Source: Candidatus Gullanella endobia (lineage in GTDB: Bacteria > Pseudomonadota > Gammaproteobacteria > Enterobacterales > Enterobacteriaceae). From it: 64,000 bases of DNA. Of the stretch, positions 40,814 to 51,573 are shown one piece after another (position 1 is the stretch's first letter; each line of letters opens with the position of its first letter). The DNA is taken from the NCBI RefSeq assembly GCF_900048035.1, contig NZ_LN999832.1, positions 496,001 through 560,000 on the forward strand, read 5' to 3'. The translations under genes were made by a program, and so were the position numbers. The notes beneath the pieces were generated by a model. The model saw nothing but the letters and a program-made list of their open reading frames with translations. It was not told the DNA's origin and did no database searches.

Positions 40814-43393
40814 AATGCTTTATATTATATTAATAGAGTAAATTATAATAAGTTAAGTAAAAATACTATATCATTAATAGCAAAACTAATGTTTGTAAAA
40901 GCACTACATTATAATTATTTTTTCGAGTCTATTTATGGTTTTGTGTTTATTTTCTAAATATTTTATCTATTATCTCGATAGGCGATGATAATAAATAGAT
41001 TTTTATTATTCATAATCTATTTATAGTTCTTTGTTTTATCTTTTTATATTACAATAATATTATATTATTAACTCTAGATAATAAATTCATTAATAATTGC
41101 TATAGAGATAAAACATAAGAGATTTTCACTCTCTGTCAATTATTTGAAAAAACTAATTATGCATCATGTGCTGAATTACAGCAAAAATTAGATAACTATA
41201 AAATATATTTTATTTTTTAAAAAATAAAGCGGACTAATATAGGATCTATTTCTATAAATAGAATGATCTACTGATGTTTTAAGTGATAAGTGCATTTTAA
41301 TTAATATAAGTAATAATAGTAATATTATTTTAAGAATTATTATTTTTATATCTAAATAAAATAAAAGATCTAAAAAACTTATCAAAATATTTTTCTTTAT
41401 TATTAGTTTTATCTTCTAAAAACGAAGAGGTATTTTAAGGTAAAAAATTAATAATAAATGCTATTTATTAACATAAGAAAAATTATTTTATAGAAATTTA
41501 TTTAAAATAAAAGTCTAAAAATGGAAATACTCAAAAAATATATAATATATAACGATATGATATCATACTATTTATACAGAATTGATTTTAAAGCTATTCA
41601 TTATAGAATATCATAAGATTTATATAGATAAATATTAACAAATAATATTTTTAAATTACTGAGTTAATTTAGAGTAAGAGTAAATTACTATTTGCTATTA
41701 ATTGATATTATTACCTAATACTCTTATTATTGATCTATATCTTGTACTGCTAAAAATGTTATATTATTCATTTTTAGTAAAATTTTTATATAATTTTACT
41801 AAAATTTAATATTGCTACGATAAGTATGTAATACTATAAAATAATCTAGCATAGTAATGCTATGCGAACTTTTATAAAAAATACTACTAACCTTTACTCT
41901 AGAGATTAATAAAAATTGAATTATTATGCACTAATCAATAAGATATTTAGTTTTTTATTTATCGTATAAATCATATTGAATTTTTAGTTAATTAAATTAA
42001 TAGCTTTCATATAAACTAATAGCTAGTAAATTTAATCTTTGACCTTATTTATTTAATTTAATAAAATACTGCAATAACTCGTTGAGTTTACAGGGATAAT
42101 ATTAATTACTCTCCTATTAAAGTAAAACTATCTATAAAAATAGACATAATCATTATTATATTCATGAATTTAAAAAATACCTAAAAATAACGTGGAATAT
42201 AACTATTATAGTCTGATATGCTATTTATATTAAAAATGAAAGAAAATATTACTAACGTAGAAAATTTATTATTTATCAAAGAGTGATATCTTCAAAGATA
42301 TGTATCGCTATGAAAAAATAAAATCAACAATAACAGAAAAAATTTATTATTGATGATCATTTTTTAATATAAAATACATAAAATTTCATGCTATATTACG
42401 GTATAAAACTAATCTATAAGAGAGGATCAAAAACTCTATCTTATATATTATATATATCAGTTAAAATTTATTAAAAAATTAATATTTATTTTTACTAAAT
42501 CGAATTACAGATATTTATTCTTTTTAATAAAGATGTTTGCTGTTTATGAAACTATTATAAATAATTGAGATTAATACTCAATAGATATACGATTTTTTCT
42601 AGCCCCAATAAAAATTATTTTTTATTTAAAACCTTATCCTTAAAGATTAATATTACAATTACAATAAAAAAGAACATAGTATTGAAAATTATGCATATCA
42701 CAAATCAGTTATAATTTATAAGATACTAAAATATTTTATAAATATTTAGATTAATATAAGGAATATTAGATGTTTAAAAGTTTTAATCAATGCGCTAAAT
42801 AGCTCTAACGTTATAATTTGATTTTTTTAAAGATCTAGTAATATTATGTTAATGTGTTTAAGTAGAAAGTATATATAATATATGTAATATATGTAATAGA
42901 TAAACTTATAAAATTGCAAACAATCAGTACTTAATAGTATAATAGATGATCTTTCAATAAGATGCAGATATATTTTCTAATTGTTTACTACCGAAACTAT
43001 ATCAAATATATCTGTTGGTATAGTAGCTATTATTATAGTAAATTTTACGATTTTTGATATAAAATCTGATTATAGACTTCATAGGAGAAAATTTTCATAT
43101 GTAAACAAATTTCTTGGCAGAACAAGCATGAATCTAAAATATTACTATTCAGATAGCTTTGTCAAATAGAGCTAGATTAACTAGCTAAATAAACTTTGGT
43201 TATGCTACTCTATAATAATATTTTTTGATGTATTAACAATAAAATCGTTAAAAATAACTAAATATCTTTTCTATTAATTTATCAGTATCCGAAGAGATTA
43301 ATACTTTTCAATAGACATTTGCTTGATTAATATCATATCAGCACTATAAGTATCTATAGGCTTATGTCATTTTTATAACTATTATTTTGTAAT

Positions 43394-43434
43394 CCTAAAA
43401 GTACATCTTTAGGAAAAGCTAATGCATTAGCTTT
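43394..43434. repeat. tandem hairpins upstream of sodA
   Basis: CCTAAA/TTTAGG (43394-43413, 8-nt loop) is followed immediately by the perfect 20-bp palindrome AAAGCTAATGCATTAGCTTT at 43415-43434 and then ATTTTA. They lie 270 bp upstream of sodA, and could be an old terminator or binding site. Confidence 0.5.
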
Positions 43435-43706
43435 ATTTTATAAGATAGAGAAATTTAAAGATATCATAAGAATTTTGTCACTGTTCTTTTTTCGATATTT
43501 AGTAGAGTTTTATAAAAAATTTTATAGTTTTAACTATTCAATATGTATTAATAAAAATTATTTTAATTTTTTAAAGTTACTAATAAACATTTTTATTCAA
43601 TATTTAATTAAATACAATATCCATATTGCTTACGCTATTGTAATATTTATTTTAAAATTTTCTATACGCTAAATAGATTCAGTCCAATCAAAATGGAAAT
43701 ATTAAT

Positions 43707-44324
43707 ATGAAATTTATGCTACCTCCCCTATTATATAGTTATGATGCCTTAGAACCGTATTTTGATCAAAAAACAATGGAAATTCATTATACCAAACATC
43801 ATCAGAACTATGTCAATAATGCAAATATTGCTTTAGAAGAGTTACCAGAATTTTCTAATCTAGCAGTTAATGACTTGATACAAAAACTAGATCAGCTTCC
43901 AGTTGATAAAAGAACTGTTCTTCGTAATAATGCTGGTGGCCATGCTAATCATAGTCTGTTTTGGAATGGTTTAAAAAAAGGAACAATCTTACATGGTAAA
44001 CTGAAAAGCGCTATCGAATATAATTTTGGAAGCTTTGATATGTTTAAAGAAGTGTTCGAAACAACTGCTACTACCCATTTTGGTTCTGGCTGGACTTGGC
44101 TTGTAAAAAAAGATAGTAAACTAGTAATCCTATCTACCGCTAACCAAGATAATCCACTAATGGGGGAAGAAATTTCTGGGACCTGTGGTTATCCAATTCT
44201 TTGTTTAGATATTTGGGAACATGCCTACTATCTAAAATATCAGAATCGTCGACTTGATTATATCAAGTCATTTTGGAATATAGTCAATTGGGATGAAGCA
44301 GCTACACGTTTTAGTCATACCTAA
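43707..44324 (+). CDS. sodA: superoxide dismutase [Mn]
   Basis: Cytoplasmic enzyme that dismutates superoxide to peroxide and oxygen. 205 residues (E. coli SodA 206). Metal ligands are seen at His in '[10 protein letters not shown]' (near residue 27), His in '[10 protein letters not shown]' (near 81), and Asp/His in '[11 protein letters not shown]' (near 168-172). '[10 protein letters not shown]' and 'STANQDNPL' (second-shell Gln) mark the Mn rather than the Fe type. The N-terminus '[20 protein letters not shown]' parallels E. coli, with the ATG preceded by TGGAA at eight bases. Stands alone between gene-free regions. Confidence 0.96.
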   Translation: MKFMLPPLLYSYDALEPYFDQKTMEIHYTKHHQNYVNNANIALEELPEFSNLAVNDLIQKLDQLPVDKRTVLRNNAGGHANHSLFWNGLKKGTILHGKLKSAIEYNFGSFDMFKEVFETTATTHFGSGWTWLVKKDSKLVILSTANQDNPLMGEEISGTCGYPILCLDIWEHAYYLKYQNRRLDYIKSFWNIVNWDEAATRFSHT

Positions 44325-45133
44325 TTTATTATTTTTTAGCTTACGCCGATATTAGTTAACATCTTCTACTTGCATCTAGTTGGAATTTTCTCTCACATAA
44401 AAGAGAACTAATGTGCAGTTAGACCATAGTTAAGGCTATGGCTATGAAGTTTTAAAAATAAGAAAAATAAGTATACTTCTGCTTCATATAACTTAGAGCT
44501 AATTTTGAAAAAATTTTAGCCTTAACTTGTTTACTAAAAACATATAATCTACGTATTAGTACGCTACTTTGTTACGTTAATAATATGCTATTTTTATCTA
44601 AAATTACTCGAAATATTTGTATAGCTAGGATAAAACTTAAGATAACTAATTAAACAAAACTAATATTTAGCAAGTTTATAATAAATAGTTTCTTTATTTT
44701 TATTAAAGATAGGTGTAATTAAAAAAAATACATATGAAACAACTATCATAGATATTATCTAATAAATTGATTACTTATTAAAAATTAATATAACACTATC
44801 ATCTAATTTTCTATAGTATAATGAAATCACTTTTCATGATGATTTCTATAAAGTTTTTTCTAATAAAAAAAGAAAATTTCTTTAAAGAATCATAAAATTT
44901 CAATGAAAAGTCCATGTAATTAAATTTTTATTAACTATTATCGTTAGGTTTTTATCTATTAACTAGTATATTTCTATTTATTATTTTAATGATTACAACC
45001 CTGTAAATAAAAAAGTCATTTCTTAATTTAAGAATAATCTCGCATACTAAATTTCATTAGTAATAGCATCACGATATATCTTAAAAATAAAAATCATTAA
45101 ACCGATGATAGCATATCGGAAACAATATAAAGT
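44325..45133. other. gene-free region between sodA and glyS
   Basis: Convergent ends of sodA (+) and glyS (-). A 6-bp stem CCATAG/CTATGG is at 44424-44441 and a 5-bp stem at 45102-45119. No gene relic seen. Confidence 0.6.
45102..45119 (-). terminator. possible terminator after glyS
   Basis: On the minus strand CCGAT...ATCGG forms a 5-bp stem with an 8-nt loop starting 15 nt past the glyS stop, followed by TTTAATGATTTTTATTTTT. The stem is short, so the call is weak. Confidence 0.4.
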
Positions 45134-47203
45134 CTATTGCAATAGAGAAAGATCTGCTACTTGTAAGAACAACTCGCGCAACTGCGCGAGTAACGTTAGA
45201 CGATTAATACGTATTTGAGGATCATCTACCATTACCATCACGCTATCAAAGAACGTATCTATTGGTTTACGTAATACCGACAACTCTATTAGAGCATCCT
45301 GATAACGATAAGCCATAAATAAGGGATACAGTTTTTCGCGTAATATGACTAGATGGCTAGCTAACATGATTTCTACTGGATCCTTAAGTAGCGAGTTCTG
45401 TAAGTCCTCGTAGATTGGATCTTTAGATTTAGACAATATATTAGATACCCGTTTGTTAGCTCCCACTAGTGCTACTGATTCTTCCAGGGTACGGAAATAA
45501 GTTACTGCATCTATCCTGGCATCAAAATCTATTGGTCGGGTTGGATGCCGCGCTAGTACTGCCTGAATAGCATCGATACTATACCCTTTTGTCTGGTACC
45601 AGGCACGTAAACGATTGAGCATAAAATCAACAACATCATTCACTACAGTATTATTAGTCAACTTGTCGCCGTAGAGGTGTGCTGCCTTTTCTATGAGTAC
45701 TTTAAGATCTAGCGGAAGTTGTTTTTCTACAATAATGCGCAATACACCGAGTGCAGCACGGCGCAGAGCGAAAGGATCTTTATCTCTTTTTGGATATTGG
45801 CTAATACCAAAAATACCAGTTAATGTATCTATTTTATCAGCAATAGCAAGCGAACAAGATACTAGTGTCGTTGGAAGCGGATCACCAAAAAAACGTGGCT
45901 GATATTGCTCTTTTTGCGCTAGTGCTACCAACTCAGTCTCACCATCACATCGAGCATAATGCATGCCAATCACGCCTTGAATATTAGTAAATTCAAATAC
46001 CATATTAGTTATCAAGTCACACTTAGATAAAAGGCCAGCACGCGCTGCCTGTGATACATTCGCACCAATCCGATCAGCGATCCAAGCCGAAAGAGCTTCA
46101 ATCCGGTTGCTTTTTTCACGTAATGTACCAAGCTGTTTTTGAAACAATACTGCATCTAGTAGAGGTAGGCGATCTTCTAGTCGCTGTTTCCTATCAGAAT
46201 TAAAAAAGAATTTTGCATCAGTTAAGCGTGAACGAACAACCTTTTCATTACCAATAATGATCTGTTGAGGATTTTTAGATTTAATATTTACAACAAAAAT
46301 AAAGTACGGTGCTAAATTTCCTAAAGTATCATATACTGGAAAATACTTCTGGTCACTTTTCATTGTGCAAACAAGTGCTTCTGCTGGAATTGATAGAAAT
46401 TTCTTTTCAAAGCTAGCAGTAAGAACAACTGGAAATTCTACTAGTGAAGTAACCTCTTCAAGCAAGTTATCATTAAGATAAACTATGCCACCTAACCGTT
46501 TAGCAGCTTCTTCTACATCTCTTTTAATCGTTTCTTTACGCTGTAGGTAGTTTGCCATTACCATACCGCGATCTAGTAGTATCTCTGGATAATCATTAGC
46601 ATGTTCTACGCTCATTATTTGCTCACCCATGAAACGATGACCAAAAATAATACGATTAGCATCAATACCGAGCATATTTCCCATAATAATACTATTATTT
46701 AATAGTAACGTTATAGTGTGAACTGGCCGAATGAACTGTATTTCACTATCACCCCAACGCATCATCTTCGTAATCGGTAATTTACCTAACGCGCGTTTAG
46801 TTATGTCGAATAAAAGATTCTTTACTGCCTGTCCTTTAACTTTAGCACGATAAAAAAGCCATTCCCCCTTATCAGTAATGAGACGTTCAGTCTGGTTAAC
46901 TGAAATACCACAACTACGTGCCCAACTTTTAGCTGCTTTAGTAGGATTACCGTTGATATCAAATGCTTGTGAGATAGCTGGACCATGTTTCTCAATATTT
47001 CTATCAGCTTGCGCTTTATCGAGCGAAGTGACTTTAACTGCTAGACGTCGAGGTGTGGCAAACCAGTTAACTTTTCCGTAACGAATATTAGCTGTATCGA
47101 GTTCGTAGCTAATATTAGTGGCAAAGACCTCAGCCAATGCACGTAACGTTTTTGGCGGTAACTCTTCTGTGCCAATTTCCACAAGAAAAGTATATTGTGT
47201 CAT
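45134..47203 (-). CDS. glyS: glycine--tRNA ligase beta subunit
   Basis: Beta subunit of the alpha2-beta2 glycyl-tRNA synthetase; it binds the tRNA. 689 residues, the E. coli length. The N-terminus '[20 protein letters not shown]' is the family hallmark; '[19 protein letters not shown]' lies near residue 143 and '[19 protein letters not shown]' near 283. The C-terminal anticodon-binding domain includes '[19 protein letters not shown]'. It starts two bases after the glyQ stop, with its AAGAGG ribosome site inside the end of glyQ, so the two subunits are translationally coupled. Confidence 0.98.
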   Translation of the reverse strand: MTQYTFLVEIGTEELPPKTLRALAEVFATNISYELDTANIRYGKVNWFATPRRLAVKVTSLDKAQADRNIEKHGPAISQAFDINGNPTKAAKSWARSCGISVNQTERLITDKGEWLFYRAKVKGQAVKNLLFDITKRALGKLPITKMMRWGDSEIQFIRPVHTITLLLNNSIIMGNMLGIDANRIIFGHRFMGEQIMSVEHANDYPEILLDRGMVMANYLQRKETIKRDVEEAAKRLGGIVYLNDNLLEEVTSLVEFPVVLTASFEKKFLSIPAEALVCTMKSDQKYFPVYDTLGNLAPYFIFVVNIKSKNPQQIIIGNEKVVRSRLTDAKFFFNSDRKQRLEDRLPLLDAVLFQKQLGTLREKSNRIEALSAWIADRIGANVSQAARAGLLSKCDLITNMVFEFTNIQGVIGMHYARCDGETELVALAQKEQYQPRFFGDPLPTTLVSCSLAIADKIDTLTGIFGISQYPKRDKDPFALRRAALGVLRIIVEKQLPLDLKVLIEKAAHLYGDKLTNNTVVNDVVDFMLNRLRAWYQTKGYSIDAIQAVLARHPTRPIDFDARIDAVTYFRTLEESVALVGANKRVSNILSKSKDPIYEDLQNSLLKDPVEIMLASHLVILREKLYPLFMAYRYQDALIELSVLRKPIDTFFDSVMVMVDDPQIRINRLTLLAQLRELFLQVADLSLLQ

Positions 47204-47205
47204 GA

Positions 47206-48126
47206 CTACCTCTTAGTTTTATTTTTTTTACACATCGGGAAACCAAGTATTTTACGTGAAGCATAGTAAGCTTCTGCTACGGTTTTAGTTAAAGCACGAA
47301 TCCGAAGGATATAGCGTTGACGTTCTGTAACCGAAATAGCTTTTCTAGCTTCGAGTAAATTAAAGCTGTGCATTGCTTTCAAAATGCGCTCATAAGCTGG
47401 CAACGGTAGAGGTTTTTCTAGAGCCATTAAATTTTTCGCCTCTTTTTCATACTGCTCTAAACAAGTGAACAAAAAATCAACATCTGCATATTCAAAGTTG
47501 TAAATAGATTGCTCAACTTCATTTTGGTGAAATACATCACCATAAGTGATACAACCTAGCTGATTATAGTTCCATATTAAATCATAAACGTTGTCGACGC
47601 CTTGAAGATACATTGATAAACGTTCAAGACCATAGGTAATTTCACCTGTTATTGGAAAGCATTCTAATCCACCTACTTGTTGAAAATAGGTAAATTGCGT
47701 CACTTCCATACCGTTTAACCAAACTTCCCAACCAAGACCCCAGGCGCCTAGTGTCTGGTTTTCCCAGTTATCTTCCACAAAACGAATATCATGAATGGTT
47801 GGATCTAAACCAATTGCTCTTAGCGAACTAAGATACAATTCTTGGATATTCTTTGGTGAAGGTTTGATGATTACCTGAAACTGATAGTAATGATATAGTC
47901 GGTTAGGATTTTCTCCATAGCGTCCATCAATTGGACGTCGCGAAGCCTGAACATAGGCTACTGAGATGGGTTCCGGACCAATAGTCCGAAGATAGGTAAT
48001 TGGATGTGCGGTCCCTGCACCAACTTCAATATCCATTGATTGAACGATAGTACAGCCTTGATTCATCCAATAATATTGAAGATTTAGAATTAAACCTTGA
48101 AAAGTCTTTGGATTAAAGTATTTCAT
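47206..48126 (-). CDS. glyQ: glycine--tRNA ligase alpha subunit
   Basis: Catalytic subunit of the bacterial heterotetrameric glycyl-tRNA synthetase. 306 residues (E. coli 303). Strongly conserved blocks are '[20 protein letters not shown]', '[20 protein letters not shown]', '[15 protein letters not shown]' and '[18 protein letters not shown]', which cover the class II active site. The C-terminus carries a short Lys-rich extension ('CKKNKTKR'). The start has no clear Shine-Dalgarno. glyQ-glyS is the whole operon. Confidence 0.98.
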   Translation of the reverse strand: MKYFNPKTFQGLILNLQYYWMNQGCTIVQSMDIEVGAGTAHPITYLRTIGPEPISVAYVQASRRPIDGRYGENPNRLYHYYQFQVIIKPSPKNIQELYLSSLRAIGLDPTIHDIRFVEDNWENQTLGAWGLGWEVWLNGMEVTQFTYFQQVGGLECFPITGEITYGLERLSMYLQGVDNVYDLIWNYNQLGCITYGDVFHQNEVEQSIYNFEYADVDFLFTCLEQYEKEAKNLMALEKPLPLPAYERILKAMHSFNLLEARKAISVTERQRYILRIRALTKTVAEAYYASRKILGFPMCKKNKTKR

Positions 48127-48602
48127 ATTGAATTCGTGTATATTGCAAGTGAATATAATGATAAAATGTTACTATACCTTCTAATAACCAGGTATATAGT
48201 TTAAGTACAGAAATAATTATGAATAATTATTTTAGATACAATTATAATTGTAAGTATCTTATTTAAATTTAATAGATCAAAAATAATTTTCGATATAGAG
48301 ATATCACTCATATTAGTATATAAAAACAATAAATTTTGCTAGTAATAAGGATTACATAGTGATCTTGTTATTGTGTTAATTGTATGAATCATCTCATTTT
48401 GTTGATTAATTCTATAATCCTTTTATAGTTGATAAAATTAGACTTAGTGGCACGATAAAAATCTAGGTAAACATGTCATTTTTTTCTCCTAACATAGGAA
48501 GACACGATGGTATGATTTAAACTATCGCTACTATGACTAGCCACCTATTTTATTTGATATGTTTGAAAAAAGAAACTTACTAATAATTAAAGGAAAGAAA
48601 AA
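48127..48602. other. gene-free region between divergent glyQ and AI-2E protein gene
   Basis: Divergent upstream regions. No gene or promoter could be assigned with confidence. The plus-strand gene is preceded by AAAGGAAAG at about 48590-48598. Confidence 0.55.
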
Positions 48603-49604
48603 ATGAGTGTCAATAAAACATATTTGAAATTAACCTCTTATCTTTTAATGTTTCTTTTTATAACTCTAATTATCTCAATGCATTTATTTCCTTGTTTTAT
48701 TGCTGGTTTTGCGGCATATGAAATAATTACATCTTTGATACCCTGGTTTGAACGTCTTGTAGGTAGTAATCGCGCACGTTGGGTAGTAGTAACACTAATT
48801 ACTATGTTTATAGTCATGATTATGACATTAGGTATCGTAAGCTTAGTACATTTTTTGAAAACAGATGTTCAGCGTTGTATCAACATTAGCGCTGAAACTA
48901 ATCGCATCTTTTCCGATGTAAAGAATTATATTCCTGATTATCTTTCCTTCTTTTTACCAGAAAATACAGAAGAACTAAAAGAAAAACTCTTTGCTTTGAT
49001 TGAATCTAATTTGATTATTATTCGTAACATGGGTCGTGCTTTTTTACATGGATTAATTACTATTTTTATTGGCCTTATTATTGGTGTAGTAATTTCGCTC
49101 AATAAATCGTCTGGTCGAAATACGTATTTTACGCAGCAGTTACTCAAACGTCTAAATTATTTCTCTCAAGCGTTTCGCAATATTGTATTTGCTCAGGTTA
49201 AAGTATCTCTGATTAATACACTACTTACATCGATAATGATTATGGTATTGTGTCCATTATTCGACATTCATCTACCTCTGAGTAAAACTTTGATTGTAGC
49301 TACTTTTGTTTTCGGTTTATTACCAATTGTTGGTAATCTTATTTCTAACTTTATGATTATTATTTCAGCACTCTCTATCTCTTTAAAAATAGGAGGGATC
49401 ATGATATTATATCTCATCCTAATTCATAAATTAGAATATTTTCTTAATGCCGAGATTATTAGTAACCGTATTAATTCCAAATCTTGGGAATTATTACTAA
49501 TTATGCTTATTTTTGAAGAAGCATTTGGTTTAGAAGGGTTAATAGAAGCGCCGATTTGCTACGCTTACTTAAAAACAGAATTGCAAGCACGGGAATTAAT
49601 CTAA
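48603..49604 (+). CDS. AI-2E family transporter (PF01594), substrate unknown
   Basis: Multi-pass inner-membrane protein of the AI-2E/PerM/YdiK/YhhT superfamily. 333 residues with about seven hydrophobic spans: near 10-40, 58-84, then a soluble region at 85-140 rich in charged residues, then 142-166, 200-222, 228-256, 258-278 and 295-320. The motif 'LIHKLEYFLNAEIISNRINS' near 275 and 'FGLEGLIEAPICYAYLK' near the end are typical of the family. It does not align well enough with E. coli YhhT, YdiK, PerM or TqsA for me to assign a symbol. yhhT lies in the tusA-ftsY neighbourhood of E. coli, so a positional relation is conceivable. A strong AAAGGAAAG ribosome site precedes the ATG. Confidence 0.85.
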   Translation: MSVNKTYLKLTSYLLMFLFITLIISMHLFPCFIAGFAAYEIITSLIPWFERLVGSNRARWVVVTLITMFIVMIMTLGIVSLVHFLKTDVQRCINISAETNRIFSDVKNYIPDYLSFFLPENTEELKEKLFALIESNLIIIRNMGRAFLHGLITIFIGLIIGVVISLNKSSGRNTYFTQQLLKRLNYFSQAFRNIVFAQVKVSLINTLLTSIMIMVLCPLFDIHLPLSKTLIVATFVFGLLPIVGNLISNFMIIISALSISLKIGGIMILYLILIHKLEYFLNAEIISNRINSKSWELLLIMLIFEEAFGLEGLIEAPICYAYLKTELQARELI

Positions 49605-50380
49605 TTAGTGATAGACTATGTTTATGATTAGAACTTATTCTCTAAATAAAATACATCATTGATATTTTATTGCTATTACAACGGTAATAGTTTTACTAGT
49701 GATATATAAGTAGGTTAGATATCAATCTAATCTAGAGTGATATAAGCTATAATTTATAGTCATTATTTTATTTCTCGTTTCGTTTACAAATTAAACTTCT
49801 ATTTTGATAGAATAATCGAGGATTTTACTCTAAATAAAGAGTTATATATCTTAACGTCTATAACCTTTATTAAGGTAAAAATATATTTCTAATTATTCTG
49901 AATATACTGTTGAATATAGAGTTTTATTAAACCATCACTATAACTCATATTGCATATGATTAATAAAAATTATAACATTTTTTCTATTTATTTAATATTG
50001 GCATAGATTAGCACTTTATATTAGGTTCTATTAATCATTAAATATTTTATTTGCTTATGATTACCAATAAAAAACAAAAATTAGAAACGCTATCAGGGCA
50101 GAATTAAGTGCTGTTGCTAATTAATTCTAATTAATAACATTTATACCATTCTATTCCCATAACTGGTTCTTAAAAAGAACAAAGCTCTATGAAATTTAAA
50201 TATTTAATTATATGAAGTAAAATTAAATCAGCTATATTTTAATAAAATAATTAGCGTATATAGCTAACTTTTTATATAAAGGATTATATTTTTCTTTATA
50301 TTATCACCACATCAATAAAATCATTTCTTGTATAAATTATTAATTATTACTAAGACACTATTTAATCTAAAAAAATTGAT
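49605..50380. other. gene-free region
   Basis: Between the convergent AI-2E gene and ibpB. A 6-bp hairpin GTTCTT/AAGAAC lies near 50166-50180. No recognisable relic. Confidence 0.55.
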
Positions 50381-50402
50381 GCCCGTTAGAGAACTAACGG
50401 GC
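50381..50402 (-). terminator. rho-independent terminator of ibpA-ibpB
   Basis: On the minus strand GCCCGTTAG pairs with CTAACGGGC (9 bp, 4-nt loop), followed by ATCAATTTTTTT. It lies about 80 nt past the ibpB stop. The stem is GC-rich in a very AT-rich background, so it is under selection. Confidence 0.85.
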
Positions 50403-50479
50403 GTATCATTACGAAAATAAATCTAAAGCTCATAAGAGCTTAACTTCTTATTGCTAAATGAATTGCAAATTATGCAAAT

Positions 50480-50935
50480 CTACTCAGTATTTAAGGTATG
50501 ATTTTGAAGCGCTGGATGGTTTTCAGTAGTGCTAATAGCAACACGCCGTGGCTGCATCGATTCAGGAATATTTCGTTTTAAATCAATATTCAGTAGACCA
50601 TAGTTAAAATTAGCCTGTTCTACTGTCATATGTTCTGCCAGAGTAAAACTAAGAGAGAATTCTTTATAGAATAAGCCTTGATGTAAATAATGCGTCTCTT
50701 TTTCTCTAAGTACAGGTTTACCCTTAATAGTTAGTCGAAAACCTTCCAACTCAATTGATAGCTCTTTCTGAGTAAAACCTGCTAATGAAAGGGTAATACG
50801 ATAATGATTATCATCGCTTTTTTCAATATTATAAGGGGGATAATGTATTCCCTGATGATCTTCTTGAATATTGCTAGCTAATTTTTCAAAACCAATCCAT
50901 TGTCGAAATAAGGGAGAAAAATTATAATTACGCAT
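50480..50935 (-). CDS. ibpB: small heat shock protein IbpB
   Basis: Alpha-crystallin chaperone that joins IbpA on aggregated proteins and eases their extraction by ClpB and DnaK. 151 residues (E. coli 142). N-terminal '[19 protein letters not shown]' and '[20 protein letters not shown]' match IbpB rather than IbpA; the crystallin core ends in '[12 protein letters not shown]', and the tail 'ATTEN' type residues are longer than in E. coli. It is 105 nt downstream of ibpA. The ribosome site AAGGAG (50944-50949) can pair with TTTCTT (50955-50960) across a 5-nt loop, a small hairpin that could hold translation back at low temperature. Confidence 0.95.
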   Translation of the reverse strand: MRNYNFSPLFRQWIGFEKLASNIQEDHQGIHYPPYNIEKSDDNHYRITLSLAGFTQKELSIELEGFRLTIKGKPVLREKETHYLHQGLFYKEFSLSFTLAEHMTVEQANFNYGLLNIDLKRNIPESMQPRRVAISTTENHPALQNHTLNTE

Positions 50936-51040
50936 GTTATTAACTCCTTATATTAAGAAAAACAATCGGCTCAGCTCGTTAATTTGACTTGAGATGAGCT
51001 TCTAAAAAAAACTAGTGTATTAAACGTTAGCTTTTGAAAG

Positions 51041-51454
51041 CTATTTTATTTCAATACGGCGTGGTTTGAGTGTTTCCGGTATAACGCGTTTCAAATCAAT
51101 AAGCAAAAGACCGTTAACTAATTGGGCATCTTTTATTTGTATATGTTCAGCTAATTGGAATTTACACTCGAAATTACGCTCAGCAATACCCTGATATAAA
51201 TAATTACGTTTTCTTTGATCATTAATATGAGTGCCTCTTACTGTTAAGAGATTATCATGAGCAGTAATTTCTATTTCATTTTCAGTAAAACCAGAAACTG
51301 CAATAGCAACGCGATACTCATTTTCATTTACTAATTCAACATTGTATGAGGGATAACCACCATTGCTCTGACTTTGACCTGCTTCTAATAAATTAACTAA
51401 ACGGTCAAAACCAATAGCAGAACGGTATAATAGTGAGAAATCAAAATTATGCAT
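51041..51454 (-). CDS. ibpA: small heat shock protein IbpA
   Basis: Alpha-crystallin family chaperone that binds misfolded proteins without ATP. 137 residues, identical in length to E. coli. '[16 protein letters not shown]' and '[20 protein letters not shown]' match IbpA; the crystallin core ends in '[16 protein letters not shown]' and the C-terminal anchoring motif 'RRIEIK' corresponds to the I-x-I motif. First gene of ibpA-ibpB. A sigma-32-like promoter lies upstream, and the GGAGG ribosome site at 51464-51468 can be buried in a 9-bp hairpin, suggesting both transcriptional and RNA-thermometer control. Keeping both ibp genes in such a reduced genome points to a chronic protein-folding load. 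Confidence 0.97.
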   Translation of the reverse strand: MHNFDFSLLYRSAIGFDRLVNLLEAGQSQSNGGYPSYNVELVNENEYRVAIAVSGFTENEIEITAHDNLLTVRGTHINDQRKRNYLYQGIAERNFECKFQLAEHIQIKDAQLVNGLLLIDLKRVIPETLKPRRIEIK

Positions 51455-51459
51455 AACTT

Positions 51460-51497
51460 AAAACCTCCAAAATTTAATAAGAATACCAAAAGATTTT
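51460..51497 (-). promoter_or_regulatory. candidate RNA thermometer in ibpA leader
   Basis: On the minus strand AAAAUCUUU (51497-51489) can pair with GGAGGUUUU (51468-51460) over nine positions, three of them G-U, with a 20-nt AU-rich loop. This covers the whole Shine-Dalgarno. The weak, G-U-rich pairing of a U-rich strand with the ribosome site is the principle of fourU and ROSE thermometers, and ibpA in E. coli is controlled by a ROSE element. The base pairs are visible; thermal function is inferred. Confidence 0.5.
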
Positions 51498-51545
51498 CTA
51501 TTAGAGAAATTGATAATCGGAATACAATTTCTATTCATATGATGA

Positions 51546-51573
51546 AAATTGTACCTCCATTAGATTTTTCAAG
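51546..51573 (-). promoter_or_regulatory. candidate sigma-32 promoter of ibpA-ibpB
   Basis: On the minus strand CTTGAAA (51573-51567) is an exact match to the sigma-32 -35 consensus. After 13 bases follows TACAATTT, a poor match to the usual CCCCATnT -10 element. The position gives a leader of roughly 90 nt, as in E. coli ibpA, and rpoH is intact 8 kb away. Confidence 0.4.

Larger units (their letters stand above)
40509..43706. other. 3.2-kb gene-free region between pitA and sodA
   Basis: No gene recognised; short hydrophobic open frames are AT noise. It contains a 16-bp-arm inverted repeat (40766-40813), a 7-bp stem near 42291-42306 and two adjacent hairpins at 43394-43434 upstream of sodA. 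Confidence 0.6.

Noticed and set aside
41188..41385. 65-codon hydrophobic minus-strand frame
   Set aside because: Leu/Ile-rich translation of AT-rich DNA without conserved pattern.
42981..43169. 62-codon plus-strand frame upstream of sodA
   Set aside because: Non-ATG start, no ribosome site, no recognisable similarity.
43475..43672. 65-codon hydrophobic frame just before sodA
   Set aside because: Phe/Tyr/Ile/Asn-rich noise of AT-rich DNA; no Shine-Dalgarno, ends well before sodA without a family signature.
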